Shown here in pieces: positions 62,559-64,000 of a stretch of 64,000 bases of DNA. A program made the position numbers and the translations under genes. The stretch is taken from assembly GCF_000309385.1 (NCBI RefSeq), contig NZ_JH976537.1, positions 5,973,388-6,037,387 on the forward strand. The letters run 5' to 3'. Origin of the DNA: Nodosilinea nodulosa PCC 7104 (GTDB lineage: Bacteria; Cyanobacteriota; Cyanobacteriia; Phormidesmidales; Phormidesmidaceae). The notes beneath the pieces are model-generated. The model searched no databases. It had not been told where the DNA came from and saw only the letters and a program-made list of their open reading frames with translations. Each line of letters starts with the position of its first letter. Positions within the stretch are counted from its first letter, which is position 1.

Positions 62559-64000
62559 TTACTCTAGCTGGAGGTCGCCCTCTTGATCTTGGAAGATGAT
62601 ATCGAGGCCGCGCACGTCGGTGAAGACAAACTCAACCCGGCGATCGCGGGCGTAGGGCAGCGGGCCGCTGCCCTGGCTGCGGCGCTGGGTCTCACCCAGG
62701 GGCACAATGCGCATGCGCTCCATGGGCACCCCCTTGCGAATCAGGTAGTCGCGGGCGGCCAGGGCGCGGCGCTCGCTGAGGGCCAGGTTGTAGGCGTTGC
62801 TGGCGCGGGGGTCGGTGTGGCCGCGCAGTTCCACCGTCAGGAAGGGGTACTCCAGCAGGGCGGCGGCGATCTGGTCGAGCACATCGGCGCTCTCGGGGCT
62901 GATGTTCGAGCGATCGAGGGCAAAGTGAATATTGCGGGGAATCTCCAGCCGCAGCGGTTCCAGGGGCGGCGGCGGTTCGACAGGAGCCGGGGGCGGCTGG
63001 GGCGGCGCACAGCTGGGCCGTTCCGCTGGGGTGGTGGGCTGCTCGGGCAGGGTGCCATCGGCGGCCAGCACGGTGGCGGCGGCGGCGGGTTCCGAGGTGC
63101 CCCACTCGGGGTCAGTGGCGATCGCGCTCACCCGCGTCCCCGGCGGCAGGTCCAAACTGGCGCTAAAGGTGCCCTCTGGGCCAGCGGTCACCGTGCCCAA
63201 AGGCTCGCTCAGGGGGCTGTAGGGGAAGCCCGGCTCGGCCAGCCGGTAGAGGTCAACCTCGCTGCCGGAGTCAGCGGTGCCGGTGAGGGTAACCTCCCCC
63301 GGCCCGCTGGTAAAGCGGTAGGCGTCAAACTGGGGAGCGTTGATGGCGGCATTGCCCGTTTCCTGGCGGCGATGGTAGGAGTTGCGGGGCGGGTTGGGGC
63401 CATCGCCCTTTTGAAAGTCCTGCACGCCGGTATTGCCCTGGGTGTTGAGGTCAATGGAAAGACCGTCGAGCTCGGCGTAGCGGTTGCCGCGAATCTGGTT
63501 GCGGTGGCTGAGGGGGTAGGCGGTCACCGCAACCCCAGGGCCGGGCTGGTAGCCAATGAAGTTGTCCGTCAGCTGGTGGTCGCTGCCCATCAGGTATACA
63601 GCGGCTCGCTCAAACCGCCGCCCGTTGTACTGAATGGCGTTGCCCGAAATTTGGGTGGACCCCTCCGGCTTAAACAGGTAGATGCCGCTGCCGTCGTTGG
63701 CGCAGATCAGGTTGTCGGTAATGGCGCTGGCGGCGATCGCCCCCTCCAGGCGAATGGCGTCGGGCATACCGGCCAGGCCGTTGCCGATGATGGCGTTTTC
63801 GCTCACCTGCAGGCCGTTGGCCCGAAAGCCGGTGATGATGGCGCTGCCGTCGTGGTTTTGAATGCGGTTGTGGCGCACCACGGTGTCTACGGCGTTAAAG
63901 ACCGACACGCCAAAGGCCGAGGGCACCGCCGGGAACGTCCCATCCGGGGGCAGGCCCAGCCAGTTTTGCTCAATTACAACGCCGTGGGGCGCGGCCTCGG
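62559..64000 (-). CDS. Right-handed beta-helix protein with C-terminal OmpA domain (5' truncated)
   Basis: The frame is open to the right window edge, so the N-terminus is missing. About 480 residues are visible. The first ~190 are parallel beta-helix turns (VIEQNWLGLPPDG, VRHNRIQNHDGSAII, ISGNAIQYNGRRF). An Ig-like carbohydrate/SdrD-like part follows (~225-330, VTLTGTADSGSEVDLYR), then a Pro-rich linker. It ends in an OmpA/MotB peptidoglycan-binding domain: VELRGHTDPRASNAYNLALS, then ERRALAARDYLIRKGV. A surface or periplasmic protein tied to the cell wall is likely. Confidence 0.87.
   Translation of the reverse strand, partial: EAAPHGVVIEQNWLGLPPDGTFPAVPSAFGVSVFNAVDTVVRHNRIQNHDGSAIITGFRANGLQVSENAIIGNGLAGMPDAIRLEGAIAASAITDNLICANDGSGIYLFKPEGSTQISGNAIQYNGRRFERAAVYLMGSDHQLTDNFIGYQPGPGVAVTAYPLSHRNQIRGNRYAELDGLSIDLNTQGNTGVQDFQKGDGPNPPRNSYHRRQETGNAAINAPQFDAYRFTSGPGEVTLTGTADSGSEVDLYRLAEPGFPYSPLSEPLGTVTAGPEGTFSASLDLPPGTRVSAIATDPEWGTSEPAAAATVLAADGTLPEQPTTPAERPSCAPPQPPPAPVEPPPPLEPLRLEIPRNIHFALDRSNISPESADVLDQIAAALLEYPFLTVELRGHTDPRASNAYNLALSERRALAARDYLIRKGVPMERMRIVPLGETQRRSQGSGPLPYARDRRVEFVFTDVRGLDIIFQDQEGDLQLE

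Overview
The window reads as chromosomal DNA of a GC-rich cyanobacterium, probably filamentous and Leptolyngbya/Nodosilinea-like (that placement is inference). The evidence is very frequent HIP1 sites (GCGATCGC), a phycobilisome-family protein, UPF0182, DUF4079 and DUF4168 proteins, type IV prepilin-like and PATAN-domain proteins, and many small proteins of cyanobacterial type. No rRNA, complete tRNA or CRISPR array was seen.

Layout. 0-10 kb: the 3' part of a sigma-54-AAA/polyferredoxin membrane fusion, a coiled-coil protein, a YbaK deacylase, an L,D-transpeptidase, a divergent LysR/pirin pair with a CDGSH protein, a phycobilisome-like protein, a decapeptide-repeat protein and asparagine synthetase. 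10-24 kb: a DUF1028 protein, a 1217-residue membrane/hydrolase giant, a low-GC YcxB-like gene, a broken IS630 transposase, an iron-type ABC permease, an ElyC/YdcF-type protein, an ABC exporter, a VapBC-like pair and small secreted proteins. Four copies of one inverted-repeat element lie in the gaps here. 24-42 kb: a frameshifted DUF6629 gene, an MFS transporter, a glycosyltransferase, a lipoprotein, UPF0182, a solitary treZ-like gene, a TetR regulator, a two-gene formaldehyde detoxification unit (class III alcohol dehydrogenase and S-formylglutathione hydrolase), a prepilin and GDP-fucose synthase. 42-47 kb: an arsenate resistance pair (dedicated GAPDH and ArsJ) behind a dyad-rich promoter, then cdsA and queC.

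47-58.7 kb is accessory in character: an XRE regulator, an ankyrin membrane protein, a PIN toxin pair, an MNT/HEPN pair with a broken HEPN gene, a decayed RelE-type pair, and a four-gene signalling cluster (V4R-like, Roadblock/LC7, small GTPase, PATAN). The cluster is followed by an intact IS982-family insertion with visible terminal repeats and a 7-bp target duplication. miaB lies among these genes as a housekeeping gene. 58.8-64 kb: rsmD, hisH, a C15-like peptidase, and an outer-surface pair made of a beta-helix/OmpA fusion and a large secreted protein.

The most interesting candidates are the V4R/Roadblock/GTPase/PATAN cluster, which resembles actinobacterial conservons and myxobacterial MglAB modules; the sigma-54-AAA/iron-sulfur membrane fusion in a phylum that lacks sigma-54; the 1217-residue Yip1-like/hydrolase protein; and the two families of small non-autonomous repeats, one of which shares its ends with the resident IS982 element.
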